Below are positions 49,000-57,415 of a stretch of 57,415 nt of DNA, one piece after another. The DNA is taken from positions 1-57,415 of the forward strand of contig JAFKDC010000028.1 of the NCBI GenBank assembly GCA_017255395.1. The letters run 5' to 3'. A model generated the notes under the pieces. The model had not been told where the DNA came from. It made no database searches and saw nothing but the letters and a program-made list of their open reading frames with translations. Each line of letters starts with the position of its first letter. Position 1 is the first letter of the stretch. The position numbers and the translations under genes are program-made. This DNA is from Enemella evansiae. GTDB taxonomy: Bacteria; Pseudomonadota; Alphaproteobacteria; Rhodobacterales; Rhodobacteraceae.

Positions 49000-49031
49000 C
49001 TTCTTCTTGGTCCCAATACCCCCGAACCCGG
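49000..49031 (+). repeat. Dispersed intergenic element, copy 5
   Basis: CTTCTTCTTGGTCCCAATAC then CCCCGAACCCGG, about 70 bases after the paaK stop and in the same orientation. This copy is shorter and lacks the trailing G/C stem. Confidence 0.55.
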
Positions 49032-49183
49032 CCAGCACCGGCGCGCCCGGTCGGCCGGGCTCCCGTTCCGCGCCGCCCCACCGGGACATGCAGGTTTCCG
49101 ATCGGCGCCAGAGCGTCCCGACAAAACGCCGTTTCCGACCGATCCGCCCGCGAATCCGACTTGCCGGAGCGCGCGCCCTGCCG

Positions 49184-49244
49184 TATCTGCGCTCTTGGGA
49201 CACCTCTCCCCAACGAGAGGCATCTATCTGGAAGGTTAGCAGAT

Positions 49245-49247
<3 letters not shown>
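49184..49247 (+). promoter_or_regulatory. Structured serC leader RNA with competing pairings
   Basis: TATCTGC (49184-49190) can pair with GCAGATA (49239-49245), which includes the A of the serC ATG. Between them lies a perfect hairpin, CCTCTC (49203-49208) with GAGAGG (49215-49220). A second TATCTG (49225-49230) can instead pair with CAGATA (49240-49245), placing the GGAAGG ribosome site in and beside the loop. The position matches the serC RNA motif known upstream of alphaproteobacterial serC, though I cannot confirm that it is the same motif. Confidence 0.55.
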
Positions 49248-50390
<1,143 letters not shown>

Positions 50391-50402
50391 CCCGCGCGAC
50401 CT

Positions 50403-50449
50403 CGATTTCTTTCAAAGAAATCGTGCCGGATCCTTTGAAAGGATCCGGC
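50403..50449. repeat. Paired-palindrome repeat, copy 2
   Basis: Palindrome 1 is CGATTTCTTT (50403-50412) with AAAGAAATCG (50414-50423). Palindrome 2 is GCCGGATCCTTT (50425-50436) with AAAGGATCCGGC (50438-50449). Both have a single central base. The layout matches copy 1 at 44620-44665, including the central CTTTGAAAG of palindrome 2, but the arms differ in compensating positions. Confidence 0.75.
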
Positions 50450-50483
50450 CTCTCCCCCATATCTTCCGTAAAGGACCCGACCC

Positions 50484-52079
50484 ATGGCTCCCAAGGTACT
50501 CATCTCCGACAAGCTCTCCGACGCCGCCGTGCAGATCTTCCGCGATCGCGGCATCGACGTCGATTTCATGCCCGAACTGGGCAAGGACAAGGACAAGCTG
50601 GCCGAGATCATCGGCCAGTACGACGGACTCGCCATCCGCTCGGCCACCAAGGTCACACCCTCGCTGCTGGAACATGCGGACAAGCTGAAGGTCGTGGGCC
50701 GCGCCGGTATCGGCACCGACAATGTCGACAAGGAAGCGGCCTCGAAGAAAGGCGTGATCGTCATGAACACGCCCTTCGGCAACATGATCACCACCGCCGA
50801 ACACGCCATCGCGATGATGTTCGCCGTCGCCCGCCAGATCCCCGAGGCCTCTGCCTCGACCCATGCGGGCAAGTGGGAGAAATCCAAGTTCATGGGTGTC
50901 GAGCTGACCGGCAAGACTCTGGGCGTGATCGGCGCGGGCAATATCGGCGGCATCGTCTGCGACCGGGCCCGGGGCCTCAAGATGAAGGTCGTGGCCTACG
51001 ACCCCTTCCTCTCGGACGAGAAGGCCGAGCGGATGCAGGTCGAGAAGGTCGACCTCGACACGCTGCTCAAGCGCGCCGATTTCATCACCCTGCACGTGCC
51101 GCTGACCGATCAGACCCGCAACATCCTGTCGAAGGAGAACCTCGCCAAGACGAAGAAGGGCGTGCGCATCATCAACTGCGCCCGTGGCGGACTGGTGGAC
51201 GAAGAGGCGCTGGCCGAGCTGCTGACGTCGGGCCATGTCGCCGGTGCGGCCTTCGACGTCTTCGCCGAGGAACCGGCGAAGGAAAACGTGCTCTTTAACC
51301 TGCCCAATGTGGTCTGCACGCCGCACCTCGGCGCCTCGACCACCGAGGCGCAGGAGAACGTCGCCCTGCAGGTGGCCGAGCAGATGGCCGACTACCTGCT
51401 GACCGGCGCGGTGCAAAACGCGCTGAACATGCCCTCGGTCACCGCCGAAGAGGCCAAGGTCATGGGGCCGTGGATCGACCTTGCCGGGCACCTCGGCAAC
51501 TTCATCGGCCAGATGACCGATGAACCGATCAAGGCGATCAATATCCTCTATGACGGCTATGCCGCCGAGATGAACCTCGAGGCGCTGAACTGTTCGCTGA
51601 TCGCGGGCATCATGACCTCGGTAAACCCGGACGTGAACATGGTCTCGGCGCCGCTGATCGCCAAGGAACGCGGCATCCAGATCGCCACCACCAACCAGGC
51701 GCAGTCGGGCATCTTCGAAGGCTACATCAAGGTCACCGTAACCACCGAAAAGCGCGAGCGGTCGATCGCGGGCACCGTCTTCAGCGACGGCAAGCCGCGC
51801 TTCATCCAGATCAAGGGCATCAACATCGACGCCGAGGTCGGCCGCCACATGATCTACACCACCAACGAGGACGTCCCCGGCATCATCGGCGCCCTCGGGC
51901 AGACCATGGGGACCCATGGCGTGAATATCGCGAACTTCACCCTTGGCCGCCGCAGCGCCAAGGCCGAGGCCATCGCGCTGCTCTACATCGACGAACCGGC
52001 CCCCGCCGATGCTGTCGAGGCGCTCAAGGCCACGGGCCTGTTCCAGCAGGTCAAGACGCTGGAGTTCGACGTCCGCTGA
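50484..52079 (+). CDS. serA: D-3-phosphoglycerate dehydrogenase
   Basis: The 531-residue NAD enzyme opens serine synthesis by oxidising 3-phosphoglycerate. It shows GRAGIGTDNVD, the Rossmann motif GVIGAGNIGG, NCARGGLVDEEAL with the catalytic Arg, HLGASTTEAQ with the catalytic His, an intervening domain and a C-terminal ACT domain (MIYTTNEDVPGIIGALGQ) for serine control. This is the long form. It forms an operon with serC, whose product uses its keto acid. Confidence 0.96.
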   Translation: MAPKVLISDKLSDAAVQIFRDRGIDVDFMPELGKDKDKLAEIIGQYDGLAIRSATKVTPSLLEHADKLKVVGRAGIGTDNVDKEAASKKGVIVMNTPFGNMITTAEHAIAMMFAVARQIPEASASTHAGKWEKSKFMGVELTGKTLGVIGAGNIGGIVCDRARGLKMKVVAYDPFLSDEKAERMQVEKVDLDTLLKRADFITLHVPLTDQTRNILSKENLAKTKKGVRIINCARGGLVDEEALAELLTSGHVAGAAFDVFAEEPAKENVLFNLPNVVCTPHLGASTTEAQENVALQVAEQMADYLLTGAVQNALNMPSVTAEEAKVMGPWIDLAGHLGNFIGQMTDEPIKAINILYDGYAAEMNLEALNCSLIAGIMTSVNPDVNMVSAPLIAKERGIQIATTNQAQSGIFEGYIKVTVTTEKRERSIAGTVFSDGKPRFIQIKGINIDAEVGRHMIYTTNEDVPGIIGALGQTMGTHGVNIANFTLGRRSAKAEAIALLYIDEPAPADAVEALKATGLFQQVKTLEFDVR

Positions 52080-52088
52080 TCCATGCAA

Positions 52089-52109
52089 GGGGCGCCCGCC
52101 GGGCGCCCC
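52089..52109 (+). terminator. Hairpin after serA, probable terminator stem
   Basis: GGGGCGCCC (52089-52097) and GGGCGCCCC (52101-52109) make a perfect 9-base stem with a GCC loop nine bases after the serA stop. There is no T-run, so termination may be weak or the hairpin may only protect the 3' end. Confidence 0.5.
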
Positions 52110-52182
52110 TCCGCGGGACCTTCGCAGCCCGCAGCCGGGGAAGGTCTTTGGAAGACCAGAGAAGGGCAGGACAGCCTCCCGG

Positions 52183-52240
52183 CTTCTTTGGTCTCGCAAA
52201 TATCCTCCGGGGAGGCCCGCAGGGACGGGGGCAGGCCTCT
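52183..52240 (+). repeat. Dispersed intergenic element, copy 6
   Basis: CTTCTTTGGTCTCGCAAATA, then TCCTCCGGGGAGGCCCGCAG and a G-rich end. It is about 100 bases after the serA stop in the same orientation, and most similar to copy 4. Confidence 0.65.
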
Positions 52241-52299
52241 CTGCTGCCGCCTTGTCCGCCCCCGTCGCAATCCGCGACCGGCGGTGTTGCCAGCCCTTT

Positions 52300-52755
52300 T
52301 CAGGCTTCGGCGGCAAACTCTGCCATGAGTGCCTCGAAAGCTTCCATCGGGGGAAAGCCTTCGAAGCTGTGTCGCGCGGGTGTTTGTGCCCAGGGCAGCT
52401 TCTCCGCCGTCATCGTCTCTATGAAGGGGGTGAACCACGAGGGGTCGTCCAGCATCGTGGGCCGGACGTTCAGGAACATGTCCAGCCCGGTGATCCGCGT
52501 GAACATCCAGGTCATGCAGTCCGGGCAGCACATGTGGCTCAGTTCGGCGCTGCCGGCGCCGCCGACCACCGGCTCTCCGGCGCTGACCTCGAAGCCCTGC
52601 GTCGGGATCATCGCGGTCAGCGAGTAGGCGCTCGCCGCCATCTTCTGGCAGCCCCGGCAGTGGCAGGCGGCCGTCATCAGGGGCGGTGCGGTGATGCGGA
52701 TGCGGGTCGCGCCGCAGCGGCAGCTTCCTTCCATCGGCAGGGCGGGTTTCGGCAT
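52300..52755 (-). CDS. GFA family (CENP-V/GFA domain) protein
   Basis: The 151-residue protein has the zinc-binding cysteines of the GFA family: GSCRCGATRI, ACHCRGCQK and MCCPDCMTW. The family is named for glutathione-dependent formaldehyde-activating enzyme, but most members have unproven functions and that activity is disputed. The start at 52755 gives the usual short lead before GSCRCG. It is convergent with the serCA unit and divergent from the phosphatase gene. Confidence 0.88.
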   Translation of the reverse strand: MPKPALPMEGSCRCGATRIRITAPPLMTAACHCRGCQKMAASAYSLTAMIPTQGFEVSAGEPVVGGAGSAELSHMCCPDCMTWMFTRITGLDMFLNVRPTMLDDPSWFTPFIETMTAEKLPWAQTPARHSFEGFPPMEAFEALMAEFAAEA

Positions 52756-52873
52756 CTGTGGTCTCCTCACACGGCTACGGGCGCAGCATAGCGGCCCCAT
52801 TGGCGCAGACCAACCTTTCGCCTTGTATCCCGCTGCCGTTGCCGGTTGAGTGCGGACGAGGAAAGGACGCCCC

Positions 52874-53641
52874 ATGCCGCTTTATGCCGTCGGCGACATT
52901 CACGGACAGCTTGGCCAGCTGGAACAGGCGCTCGACCGGATTGCCCGGGATGGGGGCGCGGATGCGCCGGTGGTCTTCCTCGGGGATTTCGTCGACCGGG
53001 GCGCCGACAGCCGCGCGGTGATCGAGACCTTCCTGGCCGGTCTGGCCGGGGGCCGAGACTGGTCCTTCGTCAAGGGCAACCACGACCGCATGTTCGAACG
53101 CTTCCTGACCGAGGGCATCCTGTCCGACACGCAGATCAAGTCGGGCAAGCTCTACCTGCATCCGAACCTCGGCGGGGCGGCGACGCTGCAATCCTATTTC
53201 GACCTCGCGGGGGCCTTCGGCATCGACGACGCGACCGCTGCCCGCTTCGGCATCGAGGGCGTGCCGGGCGACATCCTGCCCGATCTCATCGCGGCGGCGC
53301 GCGAGGCGGTGCCCGAAAGCCACAGGGCCTTTCTTCGCGACCTGCCGCTCTGGCTGGATCGGGGGCCGCAGATCTTCGTGCATGCGGGCATCCGCCCGGG
53401 CCTGCCGATGGGCTACCAGCAAGAGACCGACCTCTTGTGGATCCGGCATGAGTTCCACCGCGACACCCGCGATCACGGCGCCCTGATCGTGCACGGGCAT
53501 ACGCCGGTGGACTGGCCCGAACTGCACCTCAACCGGCTGAACCTCGATACCGGCGCGGGCTACGGGCGCGAGCTGGTGCCGGTGGTCTTCGACCGCGACG
53601 GCATCTTTGCCCTGACCGCCCGGGGGCGCGCGCGGCTTTAG
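52874..53641 (+). CDS. Metallophosphatase (PPP/ApaH-like)
   Basis: The 255-residue enzyme carries the calcineurin-type signature: YAVGDIHGQLGQLEQ, FLGDFVDRGADSRAVIE, VKGNHDRMFERF and IVHGHTPV, which together bind two metals. It belongs to the bacterial protein serine/threonine phosphatase or dinucleoside-tetraphosphatase-like group; the substrate is uncertain. The ATG at 52874 has GAAAGGA upstream. Its stop overlaps that of the convergent SulP gene. Confidence 0.9.
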   Translation: MPLYAVGDIHGQLGQLEQALDRIARDGGADAPVVFLGDFVDRGADSRAVIETFLAGLAGGRDWSFVKGNHDRMFERFLTEGILSDTQIKSGKLYLHPNLGGAATLQSYFDLAGAFGIDDATAARFGIEGVPGDILPDLIAAAREAVPESHRAFLRDLPLWLDRGPQIFVHAGIRPGLPMGYQQETDLLWIRHEFHRDTRDHGALIVHGHTPVDWPELHLNRLNLDTGAGYGRELVPVVFDRDGIFALTARGRARL

Positions 53642-55398
53642 CCCGCCTGCGCCTGCCCGGCCTCTGCCGCCGTCAGCGCGGCCCATGCATCGTATTGCGC
53701 CAGAAAGACCTGCCCCGACAGGTCATCCAGGAAATGCGAGCGTTTGAGGCGGTCCATGACCGGCCCCTTGACCTCTGACAGGTGCAGGGTGATGCTGGTC
53801 TCGGCCAGCCGCCGGTTCAGCTCTTCCAGCGTTTCCAGCGCGCTCATGTCGACCTCGTTCACCGCCGCGAACATCAGCACGACGTGTTTCGGCGCCGGGT
53901 TGCGGGCGATGCGGTCCAGCACGTAGTCCTCGAGAAAGCGGGCGTTGGCGAAATACAGGCTTTCGTCCACGCGCAGCGTCACGATATCCGCGCGGGTCAG
54001 CACCCGGTGGCGCAGGATATTGCGGAAATGCTGGGTGCCGGGCACCAGCCCGACCTCGGCCACATGCGGCCGCGAGGTCTTGTAGAGATGCAGCAGGATC
54101 GAGATCAGCACCCCGGCAGAGACCCCGGCCTCGACCCCGAAGCCCAGCGTCAGCGCGATGGTGGCGAAGACCGCCGCGAAGTCCACCCGAGAGTAGCGCC
54201 ACGCGCGCCCGAGGATCGAGAAATCGACAAGGCTGAGGACGGCGACGATGATCGTCGCGGCCAGCGTCGCCTTGGGCAGGAAATACAGCAGCGGCGTCAG
54301 CACCAGCGTCGCGACGAGGATGCCGACGGCGGTATAGGCGCCCGCCGCCGGCGTCTCGGCCCCGGCGTCGAAGTTCACCACAGAGCGCGAGAATCCGCCC
54401 GTCACCGGAAAGCCCCCCGACAGCGATGCGGCCAGGTTCGAGGTGCCCAGCCCGATCAGTTCCTGATCCGGCGAGATGCGCTGGCGCCGTTTCGCGGCCA
54501 GCGTCTGCGCCACGGAAACGGATTCGACAAAGCCGATGATCGAGATCAGCAGCGCCGACAGGAACAGCTGGCTCCAGAGCGTCGGATCGAAAGAGGGCAG
54601 GGTCAGCGGCGGCAGGCCCATGGGCACCGCGCCCACGACCTTCACGCCGCCCCAGCCCGACAGGTCCAGCGCCCATGTCAGCAGCGTCGTCACGAAGACG
54701 GCGGCCACCGGACCGGCTTTGGCGCCGATGTCGGCAAGGCGCGGCGGCAGGCCCGCCGCCAGCAGGCGCGGCTTCAGCCCCTTGCGGACCCAGAACAGGA
54801 AGGCGGTGGCAAGGCTGCCGATCACCAGCGTCAGGATATTTGTCTGCCCGATATGGGCCAGCAAAGAGCCGGTCAGGCCGATCAGCGTATGGCCCTCTGC
54901 CTCGACGCCAAGGATATGTTTCAGCTGCGAGGCGGCGATCAGCACACCCGAGGCGGTGATGAAGCCCGCGATCACCGGGTGGGACAGGAAATTCGCCAGA
55001 AAGCCCAGACGCAGAAGGCCGAGCGCGGTCAGCATCAGGCCCGAGAGAAAGGCCAGCGTTCCGGCTGCCAGGGCGATCGCCGCCGGGTCCGTCAGGCCAA
55101 GGTTGGCCACTGCCGCGGCGGTCATCAGCGAGATCACCGCCACGGGCCCGACGGCCAGCGTGCGCGAGGTGCCGAAGATCGCGTAGGCCACCAGCGGCAG
55201 GATCGAGGCATAAAGGCCCATCTGCGCGGGCAGCCCGGCCAGCAGTGCATAGGCCAGCGATTGAGGTATCAGCATGATCGTGACGATCACGGCGGCCACG
55301 AGGTCCGAGGCGGCGGTGCTGCGATCGTAATGGCGCGCCCAGCCGAGAATCGGAAGGTATCGGGTCAGCCGACGGGTGGCGGGACGGGCAGGGGGCAT
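53638..55398 (-). CDS. SulP family anion transporter with STAS domain
   Basis: The 586-residue protein has 10-12 membrane segments from residue 30 to about 430, including QSLAYALLAGLPAQMGLYAS typical of SulP/SLC26 proteins. A C-terminal STAS domain of roughly 120 residues ends it (YFANARFLEDYVLDRIARN). SulP proteins carry sulfate, bicarbonate or dicarboxylates. A SqrR/BigR-type operator upstream hints that this one belongs to sulfur-stress metabolism rather than plain sulfate uptake. The final four bases overlap the phosphatase gene. Confidence 0.92.
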   Translation of the reverse strand: MPPARPATRRLTRYLPILGWARHYDRSTAASDLVAAVIVTIMLIPQSLAYALLAGLPAQMGLYASILPLVAYAIFGTSRTLAVGPVAVISLMTAAAVANLGLTDPAAIALAAGTLAFLSGLMLTALGLLRLGFLANFLSHPVIAGFITASGVLIAASQLKHILGVEAEGHTLIGLTGSLLAHIGQTNILTLVIGSLATAFLFWVRKGLKPRLLAAGLPPRLADIGAKAGPVAAVFVTTLLTWALDLSGWGGVKVVGAVPMGLPPLTLPSFDPTLWSQLFLSALLISIIGFVESVSVAQTLAAKRRQRISPDQELIGLGTSNLAASLSGGFPVTGGFSRSVVNFDAGAETPAAGAYTAVGILVATLVLTPLLYFLPKATLAATIIVAVLSLVDFSILGRAWRYSRVDFAAVFATIALTLGFGVEAGVSAGVLISILLHLYKTSRPHVAEVGLVPGTQHFRNILRHRVLTRADIVTLRVDESLYFANARFLEDYVLDRIARNPAPKHVVLMFAAVNEVDMSALETLEELNRRLAETSITLHLSEVKGPVMDRLKRSHFLDDLSGQVFLAQYDAWAALTAAEAGQAQAG

Positions 55399-55450
55399 TC
55401 CGAAAGATCCTGTAAGGGGGCCGCCGTGCGGCCTTTGTCCTACCCTATAT

Positions 55451-55466
55451 ATTCACCAAAATGAAT
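55451..55466. promoter_or_regulatory. SqrR/BigR-type operator before the SulP gene
   Basis: ATTC (55451-55454), eight bases, GAAT (55463-55466) is an exact match to the ATTC-N8-GAAT palindrome bound by the persulfide-sensing ArsR-family repressor SqrR of Rhodobacter. It lies in a conspicuous AT-rich patch 53 bases before the SulP start codon. Confidence 0.55.
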
Positions 55467-55640
55467 TTGAAACCCCCGCGGTGCGGCGTTTCCGCATTCC
55501 TGCGATCCTGGCGGGGGTGCTCAACCGGGGCGCCCCGCCGTTTCCGGGCTTGCCGCCCCAAGGGGCGGCGAAGCGGGGCGTTGGGCCACAACACGGGGAA
55601 ATCCGATCCGATGCCCGCCTGCGGCCCGGATGTCGCCCGG

Positions 55641-56450
55641 TCAGGCCTTCAGCCGGTAACCCCTGCGGAACATCGCCCAGGCCAGAAGGCAGACCGCCAG
55701 CGTTGCGGAAAAGGCCACGGCGAATCCCAGCGCCGGGTGGCTGTCCGAGACGCCGATCATGCCCCAGCGTGCGCCGTCGATCAGGTAGAAGACCGGGTTC
55801 AGATGGGTCACCTGGTAGAGGCCCGGCGGCAGCGATTCGACCGAGTAGAAGGTGCCCGACAGGAAGGCCAGCGGCGTGACGATGAAGTTGGTGATCGCCG
55901 CCATCTGGTCGAACTTGTTGGCATAGATCCCCGCCAGCAGACCCAGCGCCGACAGGAAGGCCGCGCCCAAGAGCACGAAGGCCAGCGCCGCAAGGGGATG
56001 CGCCGGCACGATCCCCAGCGCCAGCCACAAGGCTAGCGCAAGGCAAAGCGCCACGATGGCCCCGCGCGCGATGCCGCCCGCCAGATAGCCCAGCACGAGC
56101 TCTCCGGCGGAAAGCGGCGGCATCAGTGTGTCGACGATATTGCCCTGCACCTTCGAGATCACCAGCGAGCTCGAAGTATTGGCAAAGGCGTTCTGGATCA
56201 CCGTCATCATCAGGATGCCCGGCGCGATGAAGGTGGTGAAGGGCACGCCCATGACCTCGCCGCGCTGCGGGCCGATGGCGATCGAGAAGATGACCAGGAA
56301 CAGCCCGCCGGTTACCAGCGGCGCGGCCAGCGTCTGGGTCCAGACGTTCAGGAAACGCAGGATCTCGCGGCGGGCCAGGGTCTGGAGGCCAAGCCAGTTG
56401 ATCCGGCCAAAACGGCGGTCGCCCTGGGCGTATTGGGTGGGGCTTTGCAT
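55641..56450 (-). CDS. ABC-2 type transporter permease
   Basis: The 269-residue protein has six hydrophobic segments and the ABC-2 pattern of drug/polysaccharide exporters: IAPGILMMTVIQNAFANTSSSLVISKVQGNIVDTLMPPLSAGE, and PLAFLSGTFYSVESLPPGL before the last helices. It should form the membrane channel of an exporter with an ATPase partner. No ABC ATPase gene is in the window, on either side up to the IS5 element or the SulP gene. It is divergent from gcrA. Confidence 0.9.
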   Translation of the reverse strand: MQSPTQYAQGDRRFGRINWLGLQTLARREILRFLNVWTQTLAAPLVTGGLFLVIFSIAIGPQRGEVMGVPFTTFIAPGILMMTVIQNAFANTSSSLVISKVQGNIVDTLMPPLSAGELVLGYLAGGIARGAIVALCLALALWLALGIVPAHPLAALAFVLLGAAFLSALGLLAGIYANKFDQMAAITNFIVTPLAFLSGTFYSVESLPPGLYQVTHLNPVFYLIDGARWGMIGVSDSHPALGFAVAFSATLAVCLLAWAMFRRGYRLKA

Positions 56451-56477
56451 GTGTCCTCCTGTCCGGTGTCGGGCGCC

Positions 56478-56505
56478 TTGTATCTCGCCCTGCGATGATT
56501 AGAAT
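56478..56505 (+). promoter_or_regulatory. Sigma-70-type promoter of gcrA
   Basis: TTGTAT (56478-56483) and TAGAAT (56500-56505) are 16 bases apart in an AT-richer patch about 70 bases before the gcrA start. I see no GANTC methylation site in or next to it. Confidence 0.45.
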
Positions 56506-56572
56506 AGGGGGCACCAAGCAAATTTCCGGCGGCCCCGACATCCGTGGCCGCTTTTTTCAGTGGGAAAGCCGC

Positions 56573-57166
56573 ATGTCCTGGACCGATGAACGCGTAGAAC
56601 TGCTCAAGAAGATGTGGACGGAAGGGCAGTCCGCAAGTCAGATCGCCAAGGAACTGGGCGGTGTGACGCGCAACGCGGTGATCGGCAAGGTCCACCGTCT
56701 GGGCCTGTCGAACCGCGCCGGCGGCGCCCCGGTGGCCGAGGCAAAGCCCGCGCCCAAGCCGGAACCGGCCGCCAAGCCGGCCCCGGCGGCGAAGGCGGCC
56801 CGCCCGGCACCCGCGCCGCAGCCGGAACCGGAACCCGCGCCCGCTCCGGAACCCGTGGCCGCCGCGCCCGCGCCGACCCCGGCGCGCAAGCAGATCATCC
56901 CGGCGGGCCAGCCCCTGCCGCCGCAGCCCTCGACCAACGAGATCAGCCCCGAAGCGCTGGCCAAGGTCAGCGAGATCGAGAAGAAGGCCAAGCGCCTGAC
57001 CCTGATGGAACTGACCGAGCGCACCTGCAAATGGCCCGTGGGCGATCCGGCGACCGATGACTTCTGGTTCTGCGGCCTGCCGGTCCAGCAGGGCAAGCCC
57101 TACTGCGAAGCGCATGTGGGCGTGGCCTTCCAGCCGATGTCCTCGCGCCGCGACCGCCGCCGGTAA
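56573..57166 (+). CDS. gcrA: GcrA cell-cycle regulator
   Basis: The 197-residue protein begins MSWTDERVELLKKMWTEGQ, the GcrA DNA-binding helix-turn-helix, with VTRNAVIGKVHRLGLS. A long Pro/Ala/Glu-rich linker (about residues 55-120) leads to a conserved C-terminal part with TCKWPVGDP, FWFCGLPV and PYCEAHV. GcrA binds sigma-70 and activates promoters carrying CcrM-methylated GANTC sites, driving the alphaproteobacterial cell cycle. The linker is long but typical for roseobacters. Confidence 0.95.
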   Translation: MSWTDERVELLKKMWTEGQSASQIAKELGGVTRNAVIGKVHRLGLSNRAGGAPVAEAKPAPKPEPAAKPAPAAKAARPAPAPQPEPEPAPAPEPVAAAPAPTPARKQIIPAGQPLPPQPSTNEISPEALAKVSEIEKKAKRLTLMELTERTCKWPVGDPATDDFWFCGLPVQQGKPYCEAHVGVAFQPMSSRRDRRR

Positions 57167-57174
57167 GCGCGGCC

Positions 57175-57415
57175 GGTCTAGGGCGCGGACTCATAGAACC
57201 TGAGCCAAAGGCGCGTCGACGCCAGGAGAACAGCCGCGAGGTAATTTCGGGCGGTTTTCTCGTATCGCGTGGCGACTTTTCGGAAGTGTTTGAGTTTGTT
57301 GAAGTATCGCTCGACGAGGTTGCGTTTCCGATAAAGCGCGGCATCGACCGTGCGCTGGACCTTCCGGTCGCGCTGCGTGGGGATATGACCACGCCCGCCA
57401 TGCACTGCGATCAGT
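57175..57415 (-). mobile_element. IS5-family insertion sequence, 3' end only
   Basis: The minus strand carries the last part of an IS5/IS427-type transposase and ends near 57175-57180 with CCGCGCCCTAG, which looks like an IS427-type terminus. The rest lies beyond the window. The element sits less than 15 bases after the gcrA stop. Confidence 0.65.
57178..57415 (-). CDS. IS5-family transposase, C-terminal fragment
   Basis: About 79 codons are visible, reading LIAVHGGRGHIPTQRDRK at the window edge and then RNLVERYFNKLKHFRKVATR. The latter holds the third catalytic acidic residue (Glu) of the DDE transposase in the pattern typical of IS5/IS427 elements. The frame is open at the window edge, so the start is missing only because the window ends. 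Whether the element is complete is unknown. Confidence 0.85.
   Translation of the reverse strand, partial: LIAVHGGRGHIPTQRDRKVQRTVDAALYRKRNLVERYFNKLKHFRKVATRYEKTARNYLAAVLLASTRLWLRFYESAP

Noticed and set aside
53782-55464. A 560-codon plus-strand frame opposite the SulP gene
   Set aside because: The composition is Gln/Arg/His-rich low complexity, as expected for an antisense frame to a hydrophobic protein.
56730-56940. A tandem repeat array within gcrA (Pro/Ala/Glu codons)
   Set aside because: It is the usual disordered GcrA linker with low-complexity composition, not a precise DNA repeat.

Overview
The window looks like a chromosomal segment of a Rhodobacteraceae (Roseobacter-group) alphaproteobacterium. 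Supporting signs are high GC (roughly two thirds G+C by eye), a GcrA cell-cycle regulator, an NDUFA9-like reductase, DUF1467, DUF2794 and DUF6455 proteins, a Hint-domain protein, methylmalonyl-CoA epimerase, and regulatory sites of alphaproteobacterial type (CtrA, FNR, EcfG and SqrR/BigR-like). Species cannot be named from this alone. Both ends lie in insertion sequences (IS3 family left, IS5 family right), so the window may be a contig that stopped at multicopy IS elements.

Region 1 (1-2.6 kb) is a lower-GC island next to tRNA-Leu(CAG). It holds a MurF-like ligase beheaded by an IS3 element, a translationally coupled S11 peptidase without signal peptide, and two IS scars joined head to head. 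Region 2 (2.8-10.9 kb) holds small metabolic and stress genes: NDUFA9-like reductase, DUF6455 protein with an FNR-type box, M48 lipoprotein protease, DUF167, nitroreductase, EI24 membrane protein, methylmalonyl-CoA epimerase, a response regulator, a hemerythrin with an EcfG-type promoter, and a small membrane protein preceded by a CtrA box. Region 3 (10.5-16.5 kb) has aspS with two trailing genes, diverging from carB. A collagen-like membrane protein and an OmpV/MipA porin-like protein follow. Region 4 (18.4-23.5 kb) is the compact operon gpmI-envC-ctpA-rppH plus a secreted protein, joining glycolysis, cell-wall remodelling and mRNA decapping.

Region 5 (23.5-28.8 kb, minus strand) is dapE-GNAT-TIGR04282-rnr with a downstream WYL regulator. 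Region 6 (29-39.4 kb) contains a degenerate Hint protein, a CaCA exchanger, a YmgE-type protein with a second EcfG-type promoter, dapD, a PLP-dependent threonine dehydratase-like enzyme, a TIGR00730/LOG protein, a CapD/WbpM-type nucleotide-sugar dehydratase and asd. With dapD and dapE, asd gives three steps of the lysine/diaminopimelate route.

Region 7 (39.4-52.1 kb) carries beta-carbonic anhydrase, M17 aminopeptidase plus NlpC/P60 peptidase, an agmatinase-family enzyme, DUF2794, a small phenylacetate cluster (paaX-type regulator divergent from paaI-thiolase-paaK), and serC-serA with a structured leader that can mask the serC start codon. Region 8 (52.3-57.4 kb) has a GFA-family protein, a metallophosphatase, a SulP transporter with a SqrR/BigR-type operator, an orphan ABC-2 permease, gcrA and the IS5 transposase fragment.

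I see no prophage, CRISPR array, rRNA or classical biosynthetic gene cluster. The most interesting signals are regulatory and repetitive: two matched GGAAC-N16-CGTT promoters, the serC leader with competing pairings, the SulP operator, the CtrA and FNR boxes, a dispersed intergenic element present six times, and a paired-palindrome repeat present twice. All regulatory calls are pattern matches read by eye.
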